From Gracilibacillus suaedae (GTDB lineage: Bacteria > Bacillota > Bacilli > Bacillales > Amphibacillaceae), in the NCBI RefSeq assembly GCF_017599345.1, contig NZ_JAGFVL010000045.1:1-64000 (forward strand): a stretch of 64,000 nt of DNA. Reading direction: 5' to 3'. Positions 42,894-50,193 of this stretch are shown here, piece after piece. The position numbers and the translations under genes were made by a program. The notes under the pieces were generated by a model. The model saw nothing but the letters and a program-made list of their open reading frames with translations, was not told the DNA's origin and made no database searches. Every line of letters starts with the position of its first letter. The stretch's first letter is position 1.

Positions 42894-44633
42894 CTACACC
42901 TCACTTTCCATTTGCTGAATATTAAACTGTTCTTTATACCAGCCATTTAGCTTCATTAATTGTTCATGTGTACCACGCTCAGTGATCTTTCCATCCTCAA
43001 GGACGATAATTTGGTCTGCATGTTTCACTGCAGAAAGTCTGTGGGCAGCAATTAAAGTTGTTTTCCCGTGGCGTTCTTTTCTGAGATGCGTGATGATATT
43101 TGCTTCTGTATTGCCATCCACAGCAGATAGTGAATCATCTAAAATTAAAATTTCAGGATCCATTAGCAATGCTCTGGCTAAAGAAACGCGTTGTTTTTGA
43201 CCACCTGATAAGGTTACCCCACTTTCGCCAACTAGTGTTTCCAACCCTTTAGGAAGAGCTTCAATATCTTCTTTTAAAGAAGCGGATTCCAAAATATGAT
43301 GGATAGCTTCGATCGATTTTTCCCCGCAACCAAACAAGAGATTTTCTTTTACCGTTTTCGAGAAAAGGACGTGTTCCTGTGGTACATATCCAATCCAGCT
43401 TCGGGTTGTATCGAGTGTAAAACGATCAATGGGAATCTCATTAATGGTAAGCTTTCCATTGGGTGGTACATATTCTCTTAACAATTGTTTAAAAAGCGTC
43501 GTTTTTCCTGAACCAGTTTTACCGACAATACCGATTGTTTCTCCACGGTGAATAGTGAGATGAATATTATCTAATTGATTTCCGACCGCTTCAGGATAAG
43601 AAAAGGATACATTATTGAAATCAATCACTTCAGGCACTTTAACGTACGCAGGGTTTGCTGGGTCCTGCACATCTGATTGTTGGGTGAGTACTTTATCAAC
43701 TCGGTCAATGGATGCATTACCACGTTGCATGACGTTAATTAATTCTCCGATCGCAAACATTGGCCAAATCAGCATTCCTAAATATACGTTAAAAGAAACA
43801 AGGTCTCCTAGTGAAATCCGATTTTCAAAAACCATTAACGCTCCATAACCTAACCCAATCGTATAAGAAATCCCGACTAATATATTGATACTAGGTTCAA
43901 AAAATGCTTCCATTTTGGCAACTGCTTTATTTTTTTGAAACACTTTTTCTGTCATGTTGGAAAATCGCTCGAAATCTTGTTTTTCTTGAACAAAAGCACG
44001 AATTACTCGAACTCCTCTAGCGGATTCTAACGTATAGTTGTTCAATTCACTAAAAGCAGATTGCGCTTCCGTAAAGCGAGTATGAATAACCTTTCCATAC
44101 TTATGCACAATAAACGCCATAATCGGCATAGGAATCAAGGCTGCAAGTGTTAATGGCCAACTAATTGTAAATCCCATCATGAGGATGATGAATAACATGA
44201 ATACGGTAGAATCGACTAACGTAAGTATACCGAAACCTGCTGTCATCATAATGGCTTTTAAATCATTGGTAGAGCGAGCCATTAAGTCGCCCGTTCGATT
44301 TTTACTATAAAATCTGGGACTCATCTTAAGAAAATGGCTCATTAAATTGGAACGCATTTTTCGTTCCAACAATAGGGATCCACCAAATAGGTTGTAATCC
44401 CAAAGAAACATAATTGCATAACTGATAATAATCAATCCAATAAAGATCATGATTATTTCAGTTAATCTTGCTGCGGTTAGTTCATTGTATTGAATGGCAT
44501 CAATTGTCATCCCTACTAGTTTTGGGGGGATTAAATCAATAAAACTGACGATGATCAGTGCAGTAATCGCAACCGAATACCGTATCCAATGTTCTTTGAA
44601 GAACCATGATAATTTGTTAAACACGGAAAACAT
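42894..44633 (-). CDS. bmrC: Multidrug ABC transporter, BmrC-like half (YheI)
   Basis: A 579-residue half-transporter. Six TM segments lead to an NBD with Walker A GKTGSGKTT, Q-loop VPQEHVLF, signature LSGGQKQR, and Walker B LILDDSLSAVD. The catalytic Glu is replaced by Asp, so its ATP site is the degenerate one, as known for BmrC. With BmrD it exports drugs such as Hoechst, doxorubicin and antibiotics in B. subtilis. AAAGGAG is before the ATG. The gene is preceded by a leader with a short peptide, an antiterminator-like pairing and terminators (see 44679-45089). Confidence 0.93.
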   Translation of the reverse strand: MFSVFNKLSWFFKEHWIRYSVAITALIIVSFIDLIPPKLVGMTIDAIQYNELTAARLTEIIMIFIGLIIISYAIMFLWDYNLFGGSLLLERKMRSNLMSHFLKMSPRFYSKNRTGDLMARSTNDLKAIMMTAGFGILTLVDSTVFMLFIILMMGFTISWPLTLAALIPMPIMAFIVHKYGKVIHTRFTEAQSAFSELNNYTLESARGVRVIRAFVQEKQDFERFSNMTEKVFQKNKAVAKMEAFFEPSINILVGISYTIGLGYGALMVFENRISLGDLVSFNVYLGMLIWPMFAIGELINVMQRGNASIDRVDKVLTQQSDVQDPANPAYVKVPEVIDFNNVSFSYPEAVGNQLDNIHLTIHRGETIGIVGKTGSGKTTLFKQLLREYVPPNGKLTINEIPIDRFTLDTTRSWIGYVPQEHVLFSKTVKENLLFGCGEKSIEAIHHILESASLKEDIEALPKGLETLVGESGVTLSGGQKQRVSLARALLMDPEILILDDSLSAVDGNTEANIITHLRKERHGKTTLIAAHRLSAVKHADQIIVLEDGKITERGTHEQLMKLNGWYKEQFNIQQMESEV

Positions 44634-44678
44634 TTATCTATCTCCTTTCTGCAGAAACATCTCATTTCTCTGGTGTTG

Positions 44679-44738
44679 CTATCCGCCGTCTTTCCTTTTT
44701 CTTTCGTTTGTGAATAGGTGAGACATCGTTTGTAACAT
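44679..44738 (-). CDS. Second short leader ORF (19 aa) before bmrC
   Basis: The frame encodes MLQTMSHLFTNERKRKDGG with a very strong RBS (AAAGGAGG about 8 nt upstream). It ends 45 nt before bmrC and follows the second terminator-like hairpin. It is basic at the C-terminus (NERKRKDGG), which in a translating ribosome may slow progress. I know no counterpart in B. subtilis. It may couple translation to bmrC or act as a second sensing peptide. Confidence 0.55.
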   Translation of the reverse strand: MLQTMSHLFTNERKRKDGG

Positions 44739-44771
44739 CTTTTTTCCTCCTTTTTTCTATTTGCATTGAAT

Positions 44772-44804
44772 AAAAAAAGCGTATACGTTCATGACGTATA
44801 CGCT
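44772..44804 (-). terminator. Second terminator-like hairpin in the bmrCD leader
   Basis: On the minus strand AGCGTATACGT pairs perfectly with ACGTATACGCT around CATGA and is followed by TTTTTTT. It lies downstream of the leader peptide and T1 but upstream of bmrC, so reading it without antitermination would silence bmrCD. Confidence 0.75.
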
Positions 44805-44855
44805 AAAAAGTTACACTTATAGCAAATAATGAGGCCATCCTACAATAATGGCAAC

Positions 44856-44889
44856 AAAAAAAGATCACGAACGAATCCGTGATTCTTCC
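44856..44889 (-). promoter_or_regulatory. Attenuator T1 with competing antiterminator arm
   Basis: On the minus strand ATCACGGA-TTCG-TTCGTGAT forms a stem with a TTCG tetraloop, followed by T7 (C-TTTTTTT). The 5' side of this stem and bases just before it (44889-44877, GGAAGAATCACGG) are also complementary to leader codons 21-24 (44955-44945, CCGTGTCTTCC), 11 pairs with a 2-nt bulge. The two structures are mutually exclusive, the arrangement of a transcription attenuator. Confidence 0.75.
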
Positions 44890-44917
44890 GCTATTATGGA
44901 ATTTTGATAATAAACGG

Positions 44918-45016
44918 TTACATGCTAGTTGTTTTTCGATTAGAGGAAGACACGGCAATATCGATATTCAATTGTTGTACGATAACAAGGTTCATATGAT
45001 GATGTGTGCGATTCAT
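44918..45016 (-). CDS. bmrB: Leader peptide of bmrCD (BmrB-like, 32 aa)
   Basis: The 32-residue peptide starts MNRTHHHMNLVIVQQLN, preceded by AAAGGAGGTCC, and ends TTSM. The His run and hydrophobic middle are typical of leader peptides. In B. subtilis bmrCD is regulated by ribosome-mediated attenuation via the BmrB leader; the position, strong RBS and downstream attenuator agree. It lies within the shadow of an opposite-strand frame and is too short for standard listing. Promoter at 45061-45089. Confidence 0.75.
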   Translation of the reverse strand: MNRTHHHMNLVIVQQLNIDIAVSSSNRKTTSM

Positions 45017-45060
45017 TTTGCCGGACCTCCTTTTACTGTAAATTTTTTCAATGCTCAATT

Positions 45061-45089
45061 ATTATATATTCAAAAAATTATAACGTCAA
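45061..45089 (-). promoter_or_regulatory. SigA promoter of the bmr leader
   Basis: On the minus strand TTGACG (45089-45084) and TATAAT (45066-45061) are 17 bp apart. Transcription would begin near 45054, about 38 nt before the leader ATG. Confidence 0.85.
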
Positions 45090-45138
45090 TAGAAATCACG
45101 GAAAATTTTTCAATTTTAAGAAAAAGCTGAAACTTTAG

Positions 45139-45200
45139 AAGCTAAATAGGGGGGCAGGTGAGCTAACTCTCTGATAAGTTTCACTAGTCTTAGTGGGGGT
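45139..45200 (+). repeat. GCTAAC/CTGATAAG repeat, partial copy
   Basis: GAGCTAACTCTCTGATAAG, TTTCACTAG and TTAGTGGGGGTGAATA resemble the copy at 16947-17030. It separates the methyltransferase gene from the bmr promoter. Confidence 0.5.
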
Positions 45201-45219
45201 GAATAGGCTTAAAGTGTTT

Positions 45220-45840
45220 TCATATCTTTCTAGCAACAATGAAATATTCTTGAGAGCTATTCTTCAAGCAATCCATTTCGACAATCGAAAAATTCTCTTG
45301 CTTCATTGTGTTGACTAAATTGCGTATTTTAAATGGTCTTATATTAGGTACTAATCCAACTTTTGCTGCAAAGAATAACAAGTTTTTTAGCAAAATCTTT
45401 TCTCCCATGCATGGTGTCGCAGTAATCAAAAATTCGTCTGATTTTAGCATATCGTTCATTCTTTGTAGAGCGATATGTTCCTCTTCCAATAAATGCAGTA
45501 CATGAAAAACAAGAATGACATCAAGTGAGCCTTCCTTATATTTTTTATCAAAAATAGTTGAATGAGAATAGTGAATATTAGCAATGTTTCGCTTTTTTGC
45601 TTTTTTTTCTGCTATTTCTATCATATTAGAGGATATATCAATTGCATGAATCTCTTTCACATATTCTGCAAGTTCAGTTGATATCAATCCAGTCCCGCAG
45701 CCGTAATCCAGAACAGTGTCACTTGCTTTGAGATGTGTTTTCGTTCTTTTTATTATAGTATTGTATATTTGTTCATCCTTGTTCTCTATTTGATCATATT
45801 TACTAGCGATTTGATCCCAAAAATGTTCTGATGAATTCAT
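45220..45840 (-). CDS. Class I SAM-dependent methyltransferase
   Basis: A 206-residue Rossmann-fold methyltransferase. Motif I VLDYGCGTGLISTELAEYV binds SAM. HAIDISSNMIEIAEKKAK (motif II) and LDVILVFHVLHLL (motif IV-like) follow. The second half is less conserved and hydrophobic, and the substrate is not evident. I chose the ATG at 45840, 6 nt after GCAGGTG; the longer frame has no RBS and overlaps the DUF4386 gene. It is the last gene of a run on the minus strand. Confidence 0.88.
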   Translation of the reverse strand: MNSSEHFWDQIASKYDQIENKDEQIYNTIIKRTKTHLKASDTVLDYGCGTGLISTELAEYVKEIHAIDISSNMIEIAEKKAKKRNIANIHYSHSTIFDKKYKEGSLDVILVFHVLHLLEEEHIALQRMNDMLKSDEFLITATPCMGEKILLKNLLFFAAKVGLVPNIRPFKIRNLVNTMKQENFSIVEMDCLKNSSQEYFIVARKI

Positions 45841-45844
45841 TTCC

Positions 45845-46564
45845 TTACACCTGCTTTTCTGAGATTTCACTCTTTATTGGTTGTTCCATTGGATTGAACC
45901 CTTGAATGATTAGCCATATAGCCAAAACTAATTGTTGTAATGCTATAGGAATGTTCAAGATCATGTATGCTGTATCGAGACCAATGAAATGATTCATAAA
46001 TAGTAAGCTTGCTAATATCGACAAAATGGAGCCAATAAGACCCGAAACAGCCATCCAACGAGGAACTAATTTTGTTTGGTAAAATATGCAGTTAAACAAG
46101 AACATAGCGAAAACAAATGCCAGTGTAGTTGCCACATGGTTTACCAAATCACGTCCTACTTGCAACAATTCACCTAAGGCATGAAAATACGATATATTCT
46201 GTTCTCCAGCTATTGTATATTCGTCGCTTAATGTTAAGAACAAGAGAAGTATGATGACGCCTATAACAATGAACACACCAGCAATAATACCGAAAGCAAC
46301 AGATCCAAGAGCTAAACCTTTATTATGTCTGCTTAAAATCGAATATAGCATAATAGGAATACCAACATATGCCACAACCATTAACAACTGCGAAAAAGCC
46401 CCTATTAGCACCTGATTTGCATTTGTAGACGCCTTGATAAGATATTCTGGTCCATCTATAACAGGAACAACACTAAAAATACCTGTAACCAACCCGGCTA
46501 TTAATAACACTCCCGTAATTATTGCAGCCCTTCTATTAACCGAATTCGTTCTTTTTATCAACAT
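45845..46564 (-). CDS. DUF4386 membrane protein (copy 2)
   Basis: A 239-residue integral membrane protein with six or more TM helices, in the DUF4386 family. RRAAIITGVLLIAGLVTGIFSVVPVI at the N-terminus and FYQTKLVPRWMAVSGLIGSILSILASLL are family features. It is a diverged tandem paralogue of the next gene, with similar size and topology. Function is unknown. AAAGGGAGAG precedes the ATG. It nearly abuts the methyltransferase gene, so they are likely co-transcribed. Confidence 0.85.
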   Translation of the reverse strand: MLIKRTNSVNRRAAIITGVLLIAGLVTGIFSVVPVIDGPEYLIKASTNANQVLIGAFSQLLMVVAYVGIPIMLYSILSRHNKGLALGSVAFGIIAGVFIVIGVIILLLFLTLSDEYTIAGEQNISYFHALGELLQVGRDLVNHVATTLAFVFAMFLFNCIFYQTKLVPRWMAVSGLIGSILSILASLLFMNHFIGLDTAYMILNIPIALQQLVLAIWLIIQGFNPMEQPIKSEISEKQV

Positions 46565-46624
46565 ATATCCACTCTCCCTTTAGCATGTAATGGAAACAAT
46601 CAATCGAACATAACTTTTTCTTGA

Positions 46625-47314
46625 TTACAAGGAAGAAATTGTTTGTTTGTCGGTTACTTTTGCAGTTGAATTGAATCCTACTATGATTAGCCATACTGCC
46701 ATGACCATTTCCTGTATGGCAAGCGGCATCATTAAAACCGTAAGTGTTGGTCCGAAAAGAGCAAAAACACCTGTCACTAAGTAGATTATGGCTGCAATCA
46801 AACCCCAGCTCGATAGCCATTTTGGTATTAGTTTAGCTTGATATAACAGATAATAGAGCATAAGGGCACCTACGCTAAATATAATCGTTGAAAGGGATTG
46901 AATCTGTTCTCCTGAATCTAATAATATATTACACATACTCTGAAAGCTGGTGCCGTCGAGAGAAGTGTTTACATATTCCTTACTAAATACTACAAGCAAT
47001 AATAAGCTTATAGCATATGCAATATAAGTAAAGTTCTCAAGAGCTCCACGGAAGACAACATATCCAAGAGCCAAAGTTTCATTATACTTTTTTGCAATTG
47101 GATAGATGATAACAGCTACCATTCCTAGTGAAATACCCATGATCAATATAAAAAACACTCCAAGTATGACATGGTTTTCATTCGCTGAAACTGTCATAAA
47201 CAAATCAGTACTCCCAAGGATCGATCCAGTAAATACGACACTTAGTATGCCAGAAATCGTCCCGATGATATATAACATTCCAACCCATTTAGCAATCCTA
47301 TTACTGTTATTCAT
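46625..47314 (-). CDS. DUF4386 membrane protein (copy 1)
   Basis: A 229-residue protein with about six TM segments. NRIAKWVGMLYIIGTISGILSVVFTGSIL and LYQAKLIPKWLSSWGLIAAIIYLVTG are the DUF4386 hallmarks, shared with the copy at 45845-46564. I chose ATG 47314 because AAGGAGG lies 9-10 nt upstream; the longer frame starts without an RBS. It follows an HTH regulator by a few bases, which may control it. Function is unknown. Confidence 0.83.
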   Translation of the reverse strand: MNNSNRIAKWVGMLYIIGTISGILSVVFTGSILGSTDLFMTVSANENHVILGVFFILIMGISLGMVAVIIYPIAKKYNETLALGYVVFRGALENFTYIAYAISLLLLVVFSKEYVNTSLDGTSFQSMCNILLDSGEQIQSLSTIIFSVGALMLYYLLYQAKLIPKWLSSWGLIAAIIYLVTGVFALFGPTLTVLMMPLAIQEMVMAVWLIIVGFNSTAKVTDKQTISSL

Positions 47315-47342
47315 TTTTTCGTTTTCCTCCTTGTTCATTTTT

Positions 47343-47564
47343 TTACTCTATAATCTCATAATCAAATACTTCCCCGATGTTTACACCAAATGTTGCAGCG
47401 ACTTTAAAAGCAAGTTCCAGTGAGGGAGAATACTTTCCCGCTTCTATCGCAATAATAGTTTGTCTTGAGACTCCTACTTTTTCAGCCAGTTGTTGCTGTG
47501 TCATTTCATTGGCAAAGAAGCGTAGTCTGCGGATGTTGTTGGTAATTTGAATTTTCTTAGCCAT
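47343..47564 (-). CDS. Small Xre/Cro-C1 family HTH regulator
   Basis: A 73-residue protein that is almost entirely a helix-turn-helix ([47 protein letters not shown]). It resembles the YozG/YgzD type paired with a small membrane protein. It overlaps the upstream membrane gene by 8 nt, and the two form the usual regulator-membrane protein pair. DNA binding is expected. The target is unknown but probably its own operon. Confidence 0.9.
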   Translation of the reverse strand: MAKKIQITNNIRRLRFFANEMTQQQLAEKVGVSRQTIIAIEAGKYSPSLELAFKVAATFGVNIGEVFDYEIIE

Positions 47565-48063
47565 TGTTTACTCCCTTTCGATAAAAGTACAACTGGGTCA
47601 ATTCTCCAGATAATGATCCGATCAAGAATGATACAAACATAATATTAAGCATAACTGTACTTGAATAGTTTAATACCTGAGATAAGAGGGCTGTAACAAA
47701 TCCAATTGCTACAACAATGAATGCAATTCTCATTGATTTGAGTTCGATGAGCTGATTCATTTCATCCGTCACCATGTCTGACTCGATTGTTTTTTGTATT
47801 TCTTTATCGTCACATGTACCATTACGTTTTTTTTCTTGTACAGTAACTGCCACCGAAAGCAGAATGTGAAATAAAATTTGAATGATAATGGCAGCAACAA
47901 TACCTACACCAATAAATAGGAGTATGGTACTTGACCAAGATTTCATATCATCTGTAGCAATTACACCCAACTGATACTTGCGAAATGTGTAGGTGCAATA
48001 TGCCAACAAAATAAGTGTCCATGTAATCATGGAGGCAATAGCTCTTTTTTCGTGATAAGACAT
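47557..48063 (-). CDS. DUF2178-like membrane protein
   Basis: A 168-residue protein with four TM segments ([75 protein letters not shown]) and a charged loop between. It matches the DUF2178-type proteins that go with small HTH regulators. ATG 48063 is 6-7 nt after AAGGAGTG. It is the first gene of the minus-strand run 48063-45220, divergent from the MarR gene. Function unknown. Confidence 0.75.
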   Translation of the reverse strand: MSYHEKRAIASMITWTLILLAYCTYTFRKYQLGVIATDDMKSWSSTILLFIGVGIVAAIIIQILFHILLSVAVTVQEKKRNGTCDDKEIQKTIESDMVTDEMNQLIELKSMRIAFIVVAIGFVTALLSQVLNYSSTVMLNIMFVSFLIGSLSGELTQLYFYRKGVNNG

Positions 48064-48185
48064 ATCCAACACTCCTTAATGTAATAGATTATATACATAT
48101 TGTATGTAATTTAATACACAATGTCAAAAATATTTAACATAGTTACGGCAGTTATTTTATATTCGCTCATAATTGTGAACCTTAA

Positions 48186-48204
48186 TAGTTGTTAAATACA
48201 ACTA
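48186..48204 (+). promoter_or_regulatory. Operator-like inverted repeat upstream of marR
   Basis: TAGTTGTTAAATACAACTA has 7-bp arms with a 5-bp spacer. A related motif TAGTTGCAAAATACAATAG lies at 48731-48749 before the permease gene. The match suggests a shared regulator, most likely the MarR protein between them. Confidence 0.6.
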
Positions 48205-48234
48205 ATTAACATATACTACAATCAGGTGATGAAA

Positions 48235-48705
48235 ATGGATAAAAATAGTAACAAAACACAAGATATGCAGGAAATGCGTCATTTGTTTGTGGTTCTTTCA
48301 CGACAGTTTGGATTATTACAAAAAGAAAGCTCCCAATGTTGTGGAGTGACAACCATTCAAAGTCACATTCTATATGAAATAAAGCAAGGGCATCATATGA
48401 CATTAAATGAACTTGCTCAAAGACTTTGTTTGGACAATAGCACAACCAGTCGTCATGTTCATGGATTGGTGGAAAAAGAATATGTAGTACGCTTGCCACA
48501 CCCTGAAGACAGACGTTATGTTACATTGGAATTATCGGAAAAAGGGAAGAAGTTGGAAGCAGAAATTACGGAAATGATGACAACAAGCATTATGAATATG
48601 TTTAAAGATTTACCCGAAGACAAGATGATTAGCATGAGAACAGAAATAAAAGATTTAACGGAAATTATGCGAAAGAGTGATATATGTTGTTATCCTCCAT
48701 TTTAA
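48235..48705 (+). CDS. MarR family regulator with Cys-Cys pairs
   Basis: A 156-residue winged-helix repressor. The DNA-binding part is typical: MTLNELAQRLCLDNSTTSRHVHGLVEKEYVVRLPHPEDRRYVTLELSEKG. Two vicinal cysteine pairs are unusual: CC at residues 35-36 (SSQCCGVT) and 151-152 near the end (DICCYPPF). These could bind metals, arsenite-like species or act as thiol sensors. I chose ATG 48235, 6 nt after AGGTGA. It lies upstream of a truncated CxC permease and a Cys-Cys peptide, so it probably regulates them. Confidence 0.85.
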   Translation: MDKNSNKTQDMQEMRHLFVVLSRQFGLLQKESSQCCGVTTIQSHILYEIKQGHHMTLNELAQRLCLDNSTTSRHVHGLVEKEYVVRLPHPEDRRYVTLELSEKGKKLEAEITEMMTTSIMNMFKDLPEDKMISMRTEIKDLTEIMRKSDICCYPPF

Positions 48706-48730
48706 AGGATGGAGGATATAAAATAGACAA

Positions 48731-48755
48731 TAGTTGCAAAATACAATAGTTGTAT
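48731..48755 (+). promoter_or_regulatory. Second operator-like motif before the permease
   Basis: TAGTTGCAAAATACAATAG (48731-48749) resembles the motif at 48186-48204 at 14 of 19 positions. It overlaps an inverted repeat AATACAA-TAG-TTGTATT. Confidence 0.55.
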
Positions 48756-48780
48756 TTACGTAATAATAGGAGGGGAGCGC

Positions 48781-49143
48781 ATGTCTAATGTAGTTTCATT
48801 TTTTCAACAATTTTCTATTTTGTTTATTGAATTGACATTACTGTTCATCGTTATCAGTTTTATTGTCAGCTTGATTCAACAAAAAGTAACAGAAGAAGAA
48901 ATTAAGCAAATTCTTCATCGGCCAAATAAGTGGAGTGGCTACCTGTATGGTACGGGTTTAGGTGCTTTAACACCTTTTTGTTCTTGTTCAACGATCCCGA
49001 TATTAGCGGGATTGTTATCTTCTAAGGCACCATTTGGACCATCGATGTCGTTTTTGGTAGCATCTCCCTTATTAAACCCAGTCATGATTATTTTATTAGT
49101 TACCTTTTTAGGATGGAAAATAGTCGCTGTTCTAACTGGATGA
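48781..49143 (+). pseudogene. Truncated permease (DUF318/ArsP-YraQ type), first ~120 aa
   Basis: The 120-residue product covers only the start of a permease that normally has about 300 residues or more. It shows TM1, a linker (TEEEIKQILHRPNKWSGYLYGTGLGA), the hallmark LTPFCSCSTIPILAGLL (C67-x-C69) and TM3, then NPVMIILLVTFLGWKIVAVLTG and a stop. The family includes ArsP (methylarsenite efflux) and YraQ. The missing part would include the second half of the channel. It may be decayed by a 3' deletion, or it may work with a partner. GGAGGGGAG precedes the ATG. Confidence 0.75.
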
Positions 49144-49173
49144 TTGAATTAATTCTTTAAAGGGGGTGAAATC

Positions 49174-49329
49174 ATGGCTATTAAAAAAGGATTGAAAAAT
49201 ATATTTTCTTCATCTAAAGATGATTCTTGCTGCAGTGTTGAGTTTGAAGAAGTTCAACCTAATCAGGATAAAGAACAAAAAGAACAGCACCATGACGATG
49301 TAAAGTCAGAAAATCAAAACTGCTGCTAG
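49174..49329 (+). CDS. Small Cys-Cys-tailed protein, 51 aa
   Basis: The peptide starts MAIKKGLKNIFSSSKDDSCC, has an acidic/His middle (SVEFEEV...EQHHDDV) and ends NQNCC. AAAGGGGGTGA is 7 nt before the ATG. Cys pairs at residues 19-20 and 50-51, plus His41-40 and acidic residues, suggest metal or metalloid binding. It lies 30 nt after the truncated permease in one operon with the Cys-Cys MarR. It has no named family that I know and is too short for automated listing. Terminator follows at 49347. Confidence 0.75.
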   Translation: MAIKKGLKNIFSSSKDDSCCSVEFEEVQPNQDKEQKEQHHDDVKSENQNCC

Positions 49330-49346
49330 TTTTAAAGAAGTGTAAA

Positions 49347-49385
49347 GCCTATCATTATGCTCTTTATTAATGATAGGCGTTTCTT
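49347..49385 (+). terminator. Terminator after the Cys-Cys peptide operon
   Basis: GCCTATCATTA and TAATGATAGGC pair around a 10-nt loop, with GTTTCTTTC after. Confidence 0.75.
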
Positions 49386-49770
49386 TCATTAGCAAATCTG
49401 TTCATAGTTGAGATATGCAGAATGCTTTATCAGTCCAAGATAGCAAATAAAAGTATACAAGAATGGGTAACTATAATTCATGAAGTTTTCAGTTATGACC
49501 GACAGTTTTTAATCACTACATTAAAAGGCTACCAAAAGTTACAAGGCTGAGTCCTTCTTCATGTGGTCTGGAATGTGAACTTCCATTTCTTTTTGATAAT
49601 CTTGTAAATACTCATTTTGATACATGACAAAATCCCGAAATAATAATTAGTAATCAATGGCGAATTTCAAGCTTGCCACACTAATATCATATATATCATT
49701 TATTATAAATAAGTAAATGATCTTGTGAAGGGGTTAAGATTAAAAAACTTGGATAAAATCACCTTTGTTT
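49386..49770. other. Region without supported gene; possible gene remnants
   Basis: A 42-residue frame at 49422-49550 (IQEWVTIIHEVFSYDRQFL in the middle) looks protein-like but has no RBS. A short reverse frame near 49550-49626 reads MYQNEYLQDYQKEMEV. Both could be relics of deleted genes. I do not call either as a gene. Confidence 0.35.
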
Positions 49771-49771
49771 A

Positions 49772-49800
49772 TTGACTACCGTTTTTATAGTGGGTATAAT
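49772..49800 (+). promoter_or_regulatory. SigA promoter of VOC-HxlR pair
   Basis: TTGACT (49772-49777) and TATAAT (49795-49800) are 17 bp apart, 34 bp before the VOC start. Confidence 0.8.
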
Positions 49801-49833
49801 TACGGTATCAAATATATGGAAGGAGTCAATGAT

Positions 49834-50193
49834 ATGTACAAGTCAGGTTTAACCATTTGGTACAATGTGAAGAACATGGATGAGTCGGTTAAGTATTTTA
49901 CAGAGGGATTGGGGTTTTCATTGGATTTTAAGGATGAAAAGCAGCGGATTGCGATTGTAACAACGAATACAAAAGATTGTTGTATAGGTTTTGCTGAAGC
50001 AGAAACGGTAGCGCCTGTCACTTCATCAGCTGTATTTGAAGTAGAAGATATTGAAAAGGCTTATGTAGAATTGAAGGAAAGAGGCATTCACTTTACAGGC
50101 GAGATTGAAACAATCCCTAACCTTGTAAAATTGGTAACTTTCCAGGATCCGGATGGCAACAGCTTTGAATTATCTCAAACCATAGCGGACTAA
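49834..50193 (+). CDS. VOC-family (glyoxalase/bleomycin-resistance-like) protein
   Basis: A 119-residue single-VOC protein. The beta-alpha-beta-beta-beta modules are seen: GLTIWYNVKNMDESVKYFTEGLGFSLDF in the first half and SAVFEVEDIEKAYVELKERGIHF...VTFQDPDGNSFELSQ in the second. Metal-binding residues may be present (E at FELSQ), but the exact activity is open. ATG 49834 has GGAAGGAGTC upstream. The gene's stop TAA runs directly into the ATG of the HxlR gene, so they are translationally coupled. Confidence 0.85.
   Translation: MYKSGLTIWYNVKNMDESVKYFTEGLGFSLDFKDEKQRIAIVTTNTKDCCIGFAEAETVAPVTSSAVFEVEDIEKAYVELKERGIHFTGEIETIPNLVKLVTFQDPDGNSFELSQTIAD

Noticed and set aside
44879..45130. 83-residue plus-strand frame opposite the bmr leader
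   Set aside because: It is a mirror of the leader peptide region; the minus strand has the RBS, promoter and attenuator.
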